Numbered from the stretch's first letter, positions 34,487 to 43,083 are shown. The stretch: DNA of 64,000 bases from Salirhabdus euzebyi (GCF_014207435.1 NZ_JACHGH010000005.1:248001-312000); one strand, 5' to 3'. Numbers and translations are program-made. The notes: a model not told the origin generated them from the sequence alone.

Positions 34487-35460
34487 TGGATGTCCATCGC
34501 CTTTATCAATCGAATATCAGTGAGGTAGCCATGTAAATCAAGCGGAACAAGCTCGTGATTTAGCCACTTCATCATTAAATTAACGCTAAGCTCCCCCATC
34601 TTAAGTGGGGATTGTTCAATGATTCCGTCAAGCTTTCCTTTTTTTAATAAAGAAAACGCATCAGCATAATCATCAAAGGAATAAATATAATAAGGTTCTG
34701 CATTAGAACGTCTATCCATTTCCTCGATTATGTCTCCTGAGAAATTTGCATTAACAGCGATAAAAGCATCAACATTTGGGTATTTGTTCAATAAATCCTT
34801 TGTTGTTGCTATCACTTGCTCTCTTGTATCTTCTGTTTCGGATTCAATAATTTGGACGTTTGGATAGTCTTGTAAAATATCCCGAATACCCTCCAAACGC
34901 TGTTTCTGGTAATGCTCTTGCCTACTGTCGAGCATAAGAACTACCTCTCCTGAAGTCCCCATGTCCGTTAATAGTTGTCTGGCAATCATGATTCCAGCTA
35001 AATACTGATTGGAACCTACATACGTTCTGCGCAGACTTTCGGCCATAGGTACATCATTTGCGATAGTAATGATCGGGATTCCGTACGAAGAAGCTTTAAC
35101 TTTCGTTAACTCCTTGAACTCTTCCGTATCCAGACCCTGTACAATGATTCCATCGACTTTAGAATAAATGGCTATTTCAATTTGTCTTAGAAAATCCTCT
35201 TGATTGTTTCCGTAGCTCCCCCATATCTCAAGCCTTGCTCCATCTTCCTCAGCTTGCTTACGCGCCCCCGCACTAACCTTGTCCCAAAAAGGGTTGTCTA
35301 ACTCCCGGGTAATTAAAACTAAACGGTTGTTCGTATTTTCTTGTTTTGATTCCTCAGGCATTTGCCAATCCGCACGAAAAACCTTCAATGCGGTTTCAAA
35401 GGTAAAATAAAAGAGAATAATACAGATGATAGCGATTACAAAAGTAGCTATTTTTCGCAT
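34483..35460 (-). CDS. Membrane-tethered sugar-binding sensor protein (RbsB fold, XylFII-like)
   Basis: 325 residues. Residues 5-23 form an uncleaved-looking membrane anchor with no lipobox cysteine, then a ribose-type binding fold (RLVLITRELDNPFWDKVSAGA, VDGIIVQGLDTEEF, NVDAFIAVNANFSGDIIEEM). Binding proteins encoded directly before a LytS/YesM-type kinase act as co-receptors: they bind sugar and change the kinase, as in clostridial XylFII-LytS. The 4-bp overlap with the kinase gene supports a complex. First gene of the sensor operon. The ligand is likely a monosaccharide such as xylose. Confidence 0.85.
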   Translation of the reverse strand: MRKIATFVIAIICIILFYFTFETALKVFRADWQMPEESKQENTNNRLVLITRELDNPFWDKVSAGARKQAEEDGARLEIWGSYGNNQEDFLRQIEIAIYSKVDGIIVQGLDTEEFKELTKVKASSYGIPIITIANDVPMAESLRRTYVGSNQYLAGIMIARQLLTDMGTSGEVVLMLDSRQEHYQKQRLEGIRDILQDYPNVQIIESETEDTREQVIATTKDLLNKYPNVDAFIAVNANFSGDIIEEMDRRSNAEPYYIYSFDDYADAFSLLKKGKLDGIIEQSPLKMGELSVNLMMKWLNHELVPLDLHGYLTDIRLIKAMDIQ

Positions 35461-35590
35461 CAGGAAAGCTCCTTTTTCCTACTAGACTATAAAATTTATT
35501 ATAGCAGAGAATATAAATTTGTTTTTGATTTGCCTATTTTGAATTTAAATGTAAATATTAACTTTTTTAAATTTTAGTTTACAGCTTAAA

Positions 35591-35620
35591 CAAAAACAAG
35601 ACAGGATATTTATCCTGTCT
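35591..35620 (-). terminator. Terminator after the MsmX/UgpC gene
   Basis: GACAGGATA pairs perfectly with TATCCTGTC over a 2-nt centre; TTGTTTTTG follows on the minus strand. It lies about 55 bp past the stop. Confidence 0.8.
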
Positions 35621-35673
35621 CGTTTTCATTTCCTATTAAGAGTGATCGTGTTCACTAAAATATCTAGTCAATC

Positions 35674-36774
35674 TTAGCGAATTCGCTCCTCCGTTTCTTT
35701 ACTAAAGAAATGTACTTTATTCATATCGAACGCAAGGGTAATGTTATCTCCACCGTGAACATCCGTACGTGAATCCACACGTGCCGTAAATTCTTGGTCG
35801 CCTACTGTAGAATACAAGAATGTTTCTGCTCCCATTAGTTCCGCAACATCCACTAAAGCAGTTACCTTTGTTTCTGGGGAAGCCTCGATGAATACAGGCT
35901 CATCATGGATATCTTCTGGACGGATACCTAAAATTATTTCTTTTCCTACGTAATTTTGTTCTTTCAACATTTTTAGTTTACCTTCAGGAACCTTTACTTT
36001 TAGTTCATTAATAGTAAAGTAACCATCTTCCGTTAGGGTTCCAGTAAAAAAGTTCATTGCTGGTGATCCGATAAATCCACCAACGAATACGTTATTCGGG
36101 AGATCGTAAACCTCTTTAGGAGATCCAACCTGTTGAATAATACCATCCTTCATAACGACTAGTCTTGTTGCCATCGTCATCGCTTCTGTTTGGTCATGTG
36201 TTACATAAATAGTTGTTGTTTGAAGACGTTGGTGCAACTTTTGAATTTCTGCACGCATTTGTACACGAAGTTTTGCATCAAGGTTAGACAAAGGCTCATC
36301 CATTAAGAAAACCTTGGCATCACGTACGATAGCACGTCCAAGGGCAACACGTTGACGCTGACCACCAGATAATGCTTTTGGCTTACGCTTTAAGTAATCT
36401 TCCAATCCTAAAATTTTCGCTGCATTATTTACTTTTTCTTCGATAACTTTTTTGTCCATTTTACGAAGCTTTAATCCGAATGCCATGTTGTCATAAACAT
36501 TCATATGTGGATATAGAGCGTAGTTTTGGAACACCATTGCAATATCACGATCTTTCGGTGTTACATCGTTTACACGTTTTCCATCAATGATTAGATCACC
36601 TTTAGAAATTTCTTCAAGACCTGCAATCATACGAAGCGTTGTAGACTTACCACAACCAGATGGTCCTACAAATACGATGAATTCTTTATCTTTAATATCT
36701 AAATTAAAATCTTTAACAGCAGTTACGTCCCCATCATAAACTTTATATACATGTTCTAATTTAACGTCAGCCAT
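35674..36774 (-). CDS. ugpC: Carbohydrate ABC transporter ATPase, MsmX/UgpC family
   Basis: 366 residues. MalK-type ATPase: Walker A GPSGCGKSTTLRMIAGLE, Q-loop VFQNYALYPHMNVYDNM, signature LSGGQRQRVALGRAI, Walker B VFLMDEPLSNLDAKLR, and a C-terminal TOBE regulatory region (GIRPEDIHDEP). In Bacillus the single MsmX ATPase energises several sugar importers that lack their own ATPase. Monocistronic; a weak cre-like TGAAAGCGTTATAT lies 20 bp upstream. Confidence 0.93.
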   Translation of the reverse strand: MADVKLEHVYKVYDGDVTAVKDFNLDIKDKEFIVFVGPSGCGKSTTLRMIAGLEEISKGDLIIDGKRVNDVTPKDRDIAMVFQNYALYPHMNVYDNMAFGLKLRKMDKKVIEEKVNNAAKILGLEDYLKRKPKALSGGQRQRVALGRAIVRDAKVFLMDEPLSNLDAKLRVQMRAEIQKLHQRLQTTTIYVTHDQTEAMTMATRLVVMKDGIIQQVGSPKEVYDLPNNVFVGGFIGSPAMNFFTGTLTEDGYFTINELKVKVPEGKLKMLKEQNYVGKEIILGIRPEDIHDEPVFIEASPETKVTALVDVAELMGAETFLYSTVGDQEFTARVDSRTDVHGGDNITLAFDMNKVHFFSKETEERIR

Positions 36775-37003
36775 TATCTTTCCTCCTAAATTGAAAGCGT
36801 TATATTCGATACATTTAGTGTAAACAATTAACCATAGAAATTATAGTGGACAAAGTGCACAAAACTCCATTTTCTTTTTGTGCACTTTATCATAAGAAAT
36901 AAAATTCTGCATTCCTTTAAATGATGAAAGGGATATGACGTTTTGTGTCGAATAATTAACTTTGTCAAAAAACTATACATAATTAGACGAAGGAGAGACA
37001 AAC

Positions 37004-37486
37004 ATGAAAAAAGCAATCATAAGCCTAGGATTTTTTCTAATGCTAGCACTAGTTGGATGTAGCAATCCTGTCCAGGATGACCTACTATCGTATGTGAACG
37101 ATGAATTGATCCCTATTTCCCAATTAGAAGTAGATGCAATGGACGCTTACGCATCTGTTACAGGAGTAAACTATACGGATGATTATACGTTATACGATGT
37201 GTTAGAGGTTACCGTGCTTCCGAATTACGAAGATTTTTATGAAAAGTTAAACCTCATTACGCCTAAGACAGAGGAAGTAAAAGAAATCCATGATATTTAT
37301 GTGGAAGGTGTTGGCGAACAATACCAAGCACTGTTAACGTTACGAGTGGCCATTGAAACGCAAAGCTTAGATGAAGTAAATGCTGCTAATGAAAAACTAA
37401 TGAGTGGAACACAAAAAATTAACGACTTCCGCTTCCAACTACAAAAGCTTGCTGGTGAAAATGACGTAGAGTTAGAGGATTTTTAA
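37004..37486 (+). CDS. Putative lipoprotein of unknown function
   Basis: 160 residues from the ATG at 37004 with AAGGAGAG seven bases before it. Signal peptide and lipobox LVGC at about residues 17-20. The mature part is acidic, helical and full of charged turns (YVNDELIPISQLEVDAMDAY, then TLYDVLEVTVLPNYEDFYEK). Similar small lipoproteins occur in other Bacillus species, but I know of no assigned function. Monocistronic, followed by a strong hairpin. Confidence 0.8.
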   Translation: MKKAIISLGFFLMLALVGCSNPVQDDLLSYVNDELIPISQLEVDAMDAYASVTGVNYTDDYTLYDVLEVTVLPNYEDFYEKLNLITPKTEEVKEIHDIYVEGVGEQYQALLTLRVAIETQSLDEVNAANEKLMSGTQKINDFRFQLQKLAGENDVELEDF

Positions 37487-37503
37487 ACATTGAATAGAGA
37501 AAA

Positions 37504-37546
37504 GAAAAATGCATCTACTTTCTCAAAAGAGAAAGTGATGCATTTT
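37504..37546. terminator. Bidirectional terminator between the lipoprotein and LOG genes
   Basis: AAAAATGCATC-ACTTTCTC pairs with GAGAAAGT-GATGCATTTTT over a 4-nt loop. It starts and ends in runs of A and T. Confidence 0.9.
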
Positions 37547-37553
37547 TCACAGC

Positions 37554-38117
37554 TTACCATTTATGAATATAATCTGCCTTATACTCCTTTAACTTACTAA
37601 TTAATTGTTTAGGATCTTCGTCAATCAAAATCAAGTCTTTGTAGCGTTCTTTGACAAAGCCTTGGCCAATCATATGATCAAAAAGGGAAACAATTGGATC
37701 GTAATAGTTATTCACATTTAAAAAGCTACAAGGTTTTTGGTGATAGCCTAATTGTGCCCAAGTAAAGACTTCAAACCATTCCTCTAATGTACCAGTTCCC
37801 CCTGGCATCGCAATAAAACCATCTGCATAATCAGCCATTAATGCCTTTCTTTCATGCATCGTATCCACTACGTGAAGCTCGGTTAACGTTTGGTGAGAAA
37901 TTTCTACATTTGCGAGCTTTTTGGGAATGACACCGATGACTTTTCCCCCACCTTCTAAAACAGCATCAGCAACAGCACCCATGCATCCAACTGTTGCTCC
38001 ACCATAAACAAGGTCAATTCCTTCTTTTGCTAACAGCGTTCCAAGTGCTCTAGCTGCTTCCATATAAATCGGGTCATTTCCAGTACTGGACCCACAATAA
38101 ACTGCCACAGTCTTCAT
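37554..38117 (-). CDS. LOG family protein (cytokinin riboside 5'-monophosphate phosphoribohydrolase type)
   Basis: 187 residues from the ATG at 38117; the in-frame ATG at 38132 forms part of the GGAGG ribosome site and is rejected. Family motifs: VAVYCGSSTGNDP, GGATVGCMGAVADAVLEGGG, and PGGTGTLEEWFEVFTWAQLG, which holds the PGGxGTxxE catalytic signature. Family members hydrolyse nucleoside 5'-monophosphates to base and ribose 5-phosphate. The YvdD protein of B. subtilis is the close counterpart. Monocistronic or with the regulator gene upstream. Confidence 0.9.
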   Translation of the reverse strand: MKTVAVYCGSSTGNDPIYMEAARALGTLLAKEGIDLVYGGATVGCMGAVADAVLEGGGKVIGVIPKKLANVEISHQTLTELHVVDTMHERKALMADYADGFIAMPGGTGTLEEWFEVFTWAQLGYHQKPCSFLNVNNYYDPIVSLFDHMIGQGFVKERYKDLILIDEDPKQLISKLKEYKADYIHKW

Positions 38118-38159
38118 TTTATTTTCCTCCATTTTGTAATAAGGACTCCTACTAAGAGG

Positions 38160-39056
38160 TTAGTCCATCATTTGCAGTGTAAGGTATGTAGTAACTGCTC
38201 CTTCAAAGGATTTAATATCAATCCCTGTTTGTTCAACAAATTTATCTATCCGGTACTGTAAGCTATTTCGGTGCATGTACATTCTTTTGGCAGCTTCGGT
38301 GACATTTGAGTTTGATTCTAAAAAAACACGAATCGTTTTTAACAATTCCTCATCCTCGACCGTATCCTTTAAAATGGCATCAACCATTTGTTGTTTTCGC
38401 TTATCCTCTACTTGTTGGATGAGTACTTGGGAAAGAGCGTCCTTAAGATAAACAACATTCTGTTTCGTTTCAGCGAAAACCATTGGCGAAATATGTTGAA
38501 GAAAGGAATACTGCTCCTGTGCATTTTCTAGCTTTTCATTCACTTCCCCAACAAACAACCTTATCTTTATGTATAAATCACTCATTAACACATCTATGAC
38601 TTCTTCAAAAGGAACAGGAACTTGGTCATTAGATAAAAATTCTTCCACAATAAATCCCTGTGATCCACTCAACCAGATGACAGGCATTTGGAAGGGAAAA
38701 ATCGCTTCAAATCCCTCTTCAAATAAAGCCACATCCTTAATGTGACTGTCCGCTTGAAAAAAAATAAACCGATAGCGTAATATGCCTGATTCAGCAAATG
38801 TGGTTTCTTGTTGAAAAAGAATGCGGCTCCACCATTTTTCTCGCTTCGTTAAAGGTCTTTTTGTAATGTTTGTTTTTCTCAAAAAGGCACTTAATAATTC
38901 GCTTTCATTACTAGACAGTTCTTCTTTTTTTATTCCAATTGTCTCGCCTTCCCCAGTTTCAAACCACGTGTATAGCTCAAAACTAATTTCTAGTTGGGGT
39001 TCTAATAAAACGAGGGAAGGATATATGGCCTGCAAATCCTTTATCATTCTTCTCAC
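38160..39056 (-). CDS. PucR/CdaR-type transcriptional regulator (C-terminal HTH)
   Basis: 298 residues. Only the C-terminal 60 residues are diagnostic: a PucR-type helix-turn-helix with TIRVFLESNSNVTEAAKRM, then YMHRNSLQYRIDKFVEQTGI. The N-terminal 230 residues do not show a known sensor domain and may bind a small metabolite. The first residues MRRMIKDLQAIYPSLVL are usual for these Bacillus regulators. Targets are unknown; it lies 42 bp upstream of the LOG gene and 28 bp after the VOC gene. Confidence 0.82.
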   Translation of the reverse strand: MRRMIKDLQAIYPSLVLLEPQLEISFELYTWFETGEGETIGIKKEELSSNESELLSAFLRKTNITKRPLTKREKWWSRILFQQETTFAESGILRYRFIFFQADSHIKDVALFEEGFEAIFPFQMPVIWLSGSQGFIVEEFLSNDQVPVPFEEVIDVLMSDLYIKIRLFVGEVNEKLENAQEQYSFLQHISPMVFAETKQNVVYLKDALSQVLIQQVEDKRKQQMVDAILKDTVEDEELLKTIRVFLESNSNVTEAAKRMYMHRNSLQYRIDKFVEQTGIDIKSFEGAVTTYLTLQMMD

Positions 39057-39084
39057 TTCCGTTTACTTCATGTATGGATTCATT

Positions 39085-39471
39085 TTACACTTCATACAAT
39101 TCCAAAGGCAATCCATCTGGGTCTTGAAAAAACGTGAATTTCTTTCCTGTAATGTCATCTTCACGTATCACTTCACAAACTATTCCATGGCTAGCCAACT
39201 CAATGACGCCATCTTCTATATGATCTACCGCAAATGCTAAGTGTCTGAGCCCTTGTGCTTCTGGACGTGTTGGACGTTTCGGAGGATCCGGAAAAGAAAA
39301 TAACTCGATAACATAATCGCCGTTTAAAGCTAAATCTAATTTATAGGATCCTCTTTCCTCCCGATATACTTCCCGAATGATTTCAAAACCAAGCTTTTTT
39401 GTATAAAAGTCCTTTGATATTTCGTAATCCGAACAAATTATTGCGATATGGTGTATCCCTTTTACGTTCAT
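39085..39471 (-). CDS. VOC family protein (glyoxalase-like)
   Basis: 128 residues from the ATG at 39471, which has AAAGGAG nine bases before it; an in-frame ATG at 39495 lacks this. Two beta-alpha-beta-beta-beta modules: GIHHIAIICSDYEISKDFYT (metal-ligand His) and LRHLAFAVDHIEDG, with ELFSF and LELYEV supplying candidate Glu ligands. Close to the YaeR/GloA2-like group. The reaction is not certain. Confidence 0.85.
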   Translation of the reverse strand: MNVKGIHHIAIICSDYEISKDFYTKKLGFEIIREVYREERGSYKLDLALNGDYVIELFSFPDPPKRPTRPEAQGLRHLAFAVDHIEDGVIELASHGIVCEVIREDDITGKKFTFFQDPDGLPLELYEV

Positions 39472-39683
39472 TTTACGTGCTCCTTTACTTAACAATCCAC
39501 ATTTAGCTTAACATAACTTTTTTAAAGAGTAGTAATTTGATTGAGGAGAATAGACTTTATCCTTTATGTTTTTTTTATTTTCCACTAACTTTATGTTTAA
39601 TTTTCCCATAACCTTCTGCATGTGCTGTTCTACTATTCATGATAAAATAGCAGACAGACAAACAAAAACAATAGGTGGTTGCG

Positions 39684-41852
39684 ATGATACATACAGCAAA
39701 ACAAATTTTAAAAGAATCTTTTGGTTTTTCTTCTTTCCGAGAAGGGCAAGATGAAATCATTCAACGTATATTACATAAGAAAAATACACTTGGTATCATG
39801 CCTACAGGTGGTGGGAAATCCTTATGTTATCAAATTCCAGCAATGATTTTTCCTGGTGTTTCCATTATTATTTCCCCTCTTATTTCGCTAATGAAGGATC
39901 AGGTCGATGCACTCCATGCAGCGGGTGTTCCTGCTACGTATATTAATAGTAGTTTGACGACGAATGAATATAAAGAGCGCGTAGATAATATTCGGGCCGG
40001 TGAATATAAGATGGTATTTATTGCCCCTGAGCGATTGGAATCCCCTGCTTTTGCGAGTACCCTACGCACATTAGACATTTCATTAATTGCATTTGATGAG
40101 GCCCACTGTATTTCCCATTGGGGACATGATTTCCGTCCCAGCTACCGCTCTGTCGTTAACAACTTGTTTAACATCAGTCGCCAGGCCGTCGTTGTCGCTC
40201 TTACTGCAACAGCTACAGAAGAAGTTGCAGAAGACATTAGAGGTTTGCTGAACATATCTGAAGATAATACCGTTTTAACAACATTTGCAAGAAAAAATCT
40301 CTCTTTTCACGTTTTAAAAGGAGAAAATAAAAAGGATTTTACCTTAGATTATTTGACAAAGCATAAAAAAGATTCTGGGATCATCTACACATCTACAAGA
40401 AAAGACGCAGACCAGCTATATGAATACTTACAAAAGAAAAACCTATCCGTTGAAAAATATCATGCTGGCTTATCCGAAAAAGAACGGCAACGAGCACAAG
40501 AGGCTTTTATTTTAGATGATATTTCTGTGATGATTGCCACCAACGCCTTTGGGATGGGGATTGATAAATCAAACGTCAGATATGTGATTCACTATAATAT
40601 GCCTAGAAATATTGAAGCTTATTATCAGGAGGCAGGAAGAGCAGGACGAGACGGTGAAGAAAGTGATTGCTATCTACTCTTTTCCCCACAGGACGTACAA
40701 ATTCATAAGTTTTTAATAGAAGAAAGTCAGCTCGATGAGGCCCAACGAACAAAAGAATATAGCCGATTAAAACAAATGGTTGACTATTGCCATACCGAAA
40801 GCTGCCTTCATTCTCATTTTTTACATTATTTTAGTGACCAAACCAATTACTCGGACTGTGAAAAATGCAGTAACTGTAGTGATCAACGGGAGAAAGTAGC
40901 CATCACTACAGAAGCTCAAATGGTATTTTCCTGTATTAAACGTATGAGAGAAAGCTTTGGGACGACATTAGTCGCGCAAGTGTTAAAAGGATCAAACAAT
41001 AAACGGGTAAAAGAACTACAATTCCATAAATTATCCACATACGGATTAATGAAAAAACAACGGGAAAAAGATATCGTAGACTTAATTCAATATTTAACGG
41101 CAGAAGGCTTTTTGGCCTTATCTGATGGTAAATTCCCTGTAGTCCGCTTAACAACAAAAGCCTATGATGTATTAACTGGGCAAGAACAAGTGTACAAAAA
41201 AATGAAGACAGTTGAAGAAGAAACTACTACCGAAGAAAATCAAGAGTTATTTGATTTATTACGAGCTTTACGTAAAGAACTGGCAGATACAGAATCTGTT
41301 CCTCCATATGTCGTATTCTCAGACGCATCGTTAAAAGAAATGGCAAGCAACTATCCTACTGATGAGCACAACTTTTTGAAAATTAGTGGAGTAGGACAAG
41401 CAAAATTGGAAAAATACGGTGCGAAGTTTTTGGAAACTATTCAATATTATGTGAACGAAAAGGAAGTAATCGCAAATCAATCCCAGACTACACCTAGCCC
41501 TATAAAAGCGAAACCTGTTAACACAATAGACTTAGAAGATAGATTTGAAGACATGCCAAGCCACCTCATTTCCTATCAACTATTTAGGGAAGGACTTACG
41601 ATAGAAGAAATAGCACAATCAAGAGGCAACAAAACAATAACTGTTCAAGGGCACATCATTCGCAGTGTAAAAGAAGGTCAACCAATTAATTGGGAGGAAA
41701 TATTCTCAGAAGACGTAGAACAACTAGTACTGGAAGCCAAAAACAACTGTGAAGAAGACCGATTAAAAACAATCAAAGAAGCACTACCCGAAAACATAGA
41801 CTACTTCACCATCCAAGCAGTACTCTGTAAAAACGACGTGCCTGTAAAATGA
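39684..41852 (+). CDS. recQ: ATP-dependent DNA helicase RecQ (long form with HRDC and HTH domains)
   Basis: 722 residues from the ATG at 39684, close behind AGGTGG; a GTG at 39675 is also open. Order: helicase core with Walker A MPTGGGKSLCYQ, DEAH-like box AFDEAHCISHWGHDFRP, ATNAFGMGIDKSNVRYV and YYQEAGRAGRDG; zinc-binding cysteines (CHTESC...CEKCSNC); RQC winged helix; HRDC domain near 525-600 (LFDLLRALRKELADTE); C-terminal HTH_40-like repeat (ISYQLFREGLTIEEIAQSRG). Longer than B. subtilis RecQ (about 590). The last codons, ending NDVPVK, lie in a repeat-derived sequence. Confidence 0.93.
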   Translation: MIHTAKQILKESFGFSSFREGQDEIIQRILHKKNTLGIMPTGGGKSLCYQIPAMIFPGVSIIISPLISLMKDQVDALHAAGVPATYINSSLTTNEYKERVDNIRAGEYKMVFIAPERLESPAFASTLRTLDISLIAFDEAHCISHWGHDFRPSYRSVVNNLFNISRQAVVVALTATATEEVAEDIRGLLNISEDNTVLTTFARKNLSFHVLKGENKKDFTLDYLTKHKKDSGIIYTSTRKDADQLYEYLQKKNLSVEKYHAGLSEKERQRAQEAFILDDISVMIATNAFGMGIDKSNVRYVIHYNMPRNIEAYYQEAGRAGRDGEESDCYLLFSPQDVQIHKFLIEESQLDEAQRTKEYSRLKQMVDYCHTESCLHSHFLHYFSDQTNYSDCEKCSNCSDQREKVAITTEAQMVFSCIKRMRESFGTTLVAQVLKGSNNKRVKELQFHKLSTYGLMKKQREKDIVDLIQYLTAEGFLALSDGKFPVVRLTTKAYDVLTGQEQVYKKMKTVEEETTTEENQELFDLLRALRKELADTESVPPYVVFSDASLKEMASNYPTDEHNFLKISGVGQAKLEKYGAKFLETIQYYVNEKEVIANQSQTTPSPIKAKPVNTIDLEDRFEDMPSHLISYQLFREGLTIEEIAQSRGNKTITVQGHIIRSVKEGQPINWEEIFSEDVEQLVLEAKNNCEEDRLKTIKEALPENIDYFTIQAVLCKNDVPVK

Positions 41853-41853
41853 C

Positions 41854-41881
41854 GTGCCTGTCACCACCCGAAATTTGTCGA
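41854..41881. repeat. 28-bp repeat, family B, copy B1 (left end of RAYT2 segment)
   Basis: Begins GTGCCTGTCACCACCCG and ends AAATTTGTCGA. It starts one base after the recQ stop. Its exact inverted copy is at 43056-43083. Eleven bases of its start (GACGTGCCTGT) are also present 16 bp upstream inside the recQ 3' end (41835-41845). Confidence 0.85.
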
Positions 41882-41984
41882 AATAAATCAAATTAGAAAA
41901 ACTTGGCTTGTCACCAAGTCATTATGGCGAAAGCCTTAGTTTTTCTTATACTTTCATCCTTTACCAAAGTTAAACTTTCTTAAA

Positions 41985-42027
41985 ATAAAAAAAACTCCTC
42001 CCCATTCATCAGAATGAGGAGGAGTTT
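41985..42027 (-). terminator. Terminator after the broken coiled-coil gene
   Basis: AAACTCCTCC and GGAGGAGTTT form a stem; eight T follow on the minus strand. Confidence 0.85.
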
Positions 42028-42032
42028 GTTAT

Positions 42033-42303
42033 TTATTGTGTAATTGTTTTCTTAACAATTTTCATATCTATATCTAATTCCTGTACTTTAGCTGCTAAGT
42101 CACTTATTCTCGCTCATGATTCAGTTGTTTTCAGCAACTTGTTTCATTAAAGTATCCTGCCCAGTTTTAAGTTCTATTTTCAGGTCGCCTACATCTGTTT
42201 TGAGACCTTTTATATTTTTTTTCATTTCATTCATATCAGATTGTAAAAAATCAATTTTCGAAATAATTTCACTTAACATTTTCTCCATGAGATAACCAAC
42301 CAC
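42033..42303 (-). pseudogene. Frameshifted small coiled-coil protein gene
   Basis: The first 60 codons (MEKMLSEIISKIDFLQSDMNE, then a KGLKTDVGDLKIELKTG heptad region, preceded by MVGYL) end at a TGA at 42121. In the next frame the coiled coil resumes after one in-frame stop as ARISDLAAKVQELDIDMKIVKK and ends at 42033 in front of the terminator. The pattern fits an intact protein of about 90 residues broken by a one-base shift and a stop. Such small coiled-coil proteins are common beside transposases and prophage genes in Bacillus; no function is known. Confidence 0.7.
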
Positions 42304-42324
42304 CTTTGGATTATTATATCATAT

Positions 42325-42924
42325 TCAACTATTCACTTTACTAAGTAAAATCCTATTCAAAAGATCTTTGTCTCCATCAAAATTTTCTATGAAATCGTTA
42401 TAACTACTAAACACATTTTGGTGAGAGTCAAATGTAGAGAGAAGCAAATCTACTTTCATGTAGTTCGGTATGATTGTCTTTCCTCTCAGTAGAAAATATG
42501 GATAACTACTCCACTGATAATCCCCTAAACGATTGACGATTTTGGCCTTTAGTGGGTTTAGGTGAATATACCGACTTACTTCCAACATGCCAATTTCAGT
42601 TTTAATCATGTCATCAAAATATCTTTTTTCAAATACATGTCCAGTCAAATTATATTTTGTGTTGTAATAGTTCGCGTAACGTTTGTTGATCAACGCCATA
42701 ACTTTGGATATTGGTTGCTCTTTGGAGCGAAGCTGGAGGTGAAAGTGATTCGTCATTAAACAATAAGAAGCTATTTCAAAGGGGGTGTTTTCATGTACTT
42801 TTTGGAGAATGTATAAGAAAGTTTGGAAGTCATGAGTGTCTTTAAAAAGCGCATCACGCCGAATACCTCTACAAACAATGTGATAGAAATATTCTGGGAT
42901 CCATGTGCGGAGTTTTCTTCCCAT
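42325..42924 (-). CDS. REP-associated tyrosine transposase, RAYT2 (Y1 domain)
   Basis: 199 residues. N-terminal YFYHIVCRGIRRDALF, HUH motif HFH at 60-62 (SYCLMTNHFHLQLR), candidate nucleophile Tyr among 83-87 (KRYANYYNTKY), then GHVFEKRYFDDMI, SRYIHLNPLKAKI and YQWSSYPYFL. It clearly differs from RAYT1 (about one third identical by eye), so the two represent separate lineages with different repeats. A LexA-like box lies about 75 bp upstream (42998-43009). Located between family B repeats at 41854 and 43056. Full length. Confidence 0.88.
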   Translation of the reverse strand: MGRKLRTWIPEYFYHIVCRGIRRDALFKDTHDFQTFLYILQKVHENTPFEIASYCLMTNHFHLQLRSKEQPISKVMALINKRYANYYNTKYNLTGHVFEKRYFDDMIKTEIGMLEVSRYIHLNPLKAKIVNRLGDYQWSSYPYFLLRGKTIIPNYMKVDLLLSTFDSHQNVFSSYNDFIENFDGDKDLLNRILLSKVNS

Positions 42925-42996
42925 GTGAAACCTCTCTTTCTATTTTTGTTTTTTCTTACATGAAGATTATGAGGACTAGAACGAAGGGTTAAAAGA

Positions 42997-43010
42997 GGAA
43001 CGTTTGTTCT
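42997..43010. promoter_or_regulatory. LexA-like (SOS) box upstream of RAYT2
   Basis: The core GAACGTTTGTTC, or GAACAAACGTTC on the other strand, agrees with the Bacillus SOS core GAACRNRYGTTC. Outer bases depart from CGAAC/GTTCG. No mapped promoter. Confidence 0.45.
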
Positions 43011-43055
43011 CGTTTATTTTATCTTATTTTACCTATTTACACAACAGGCTATCCT

Positions 43056-43083
43056 TCGACAAATTTCGGGTGGTGACAGGCAC
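43056..43083. repeat. 28-bp repeat, family B, copy B2 (right end of RAYT2 segment)
   Basis: Exact reverse complement of the copy at 41854-41881. It lies upstream of RAYT2 and 47 bp past the tctB stop. Confidence 0.85.

Larger units (their letters stand above)
41854..43083. mobile_element. RAYT2 segment bounded by perfect 28-bp inverted repeats
   Basis: Copies B1 and B2 are exact reverse complements and bracket a 1,230-bp segment holding RAYT2, a broken coiled-coil gene and little else. The bounds are those of the repeats; whether the whole segment ever moved as one unit is inference. Confidence 0.65.

Noticed and set aside
41854-43083. Classical IS200/IS605 insertion sequence
   Set aside because: No TnpB and no subterminal hairpins of IS200 type; the protein motifs and dispersed short repeats fit a RAYT better.
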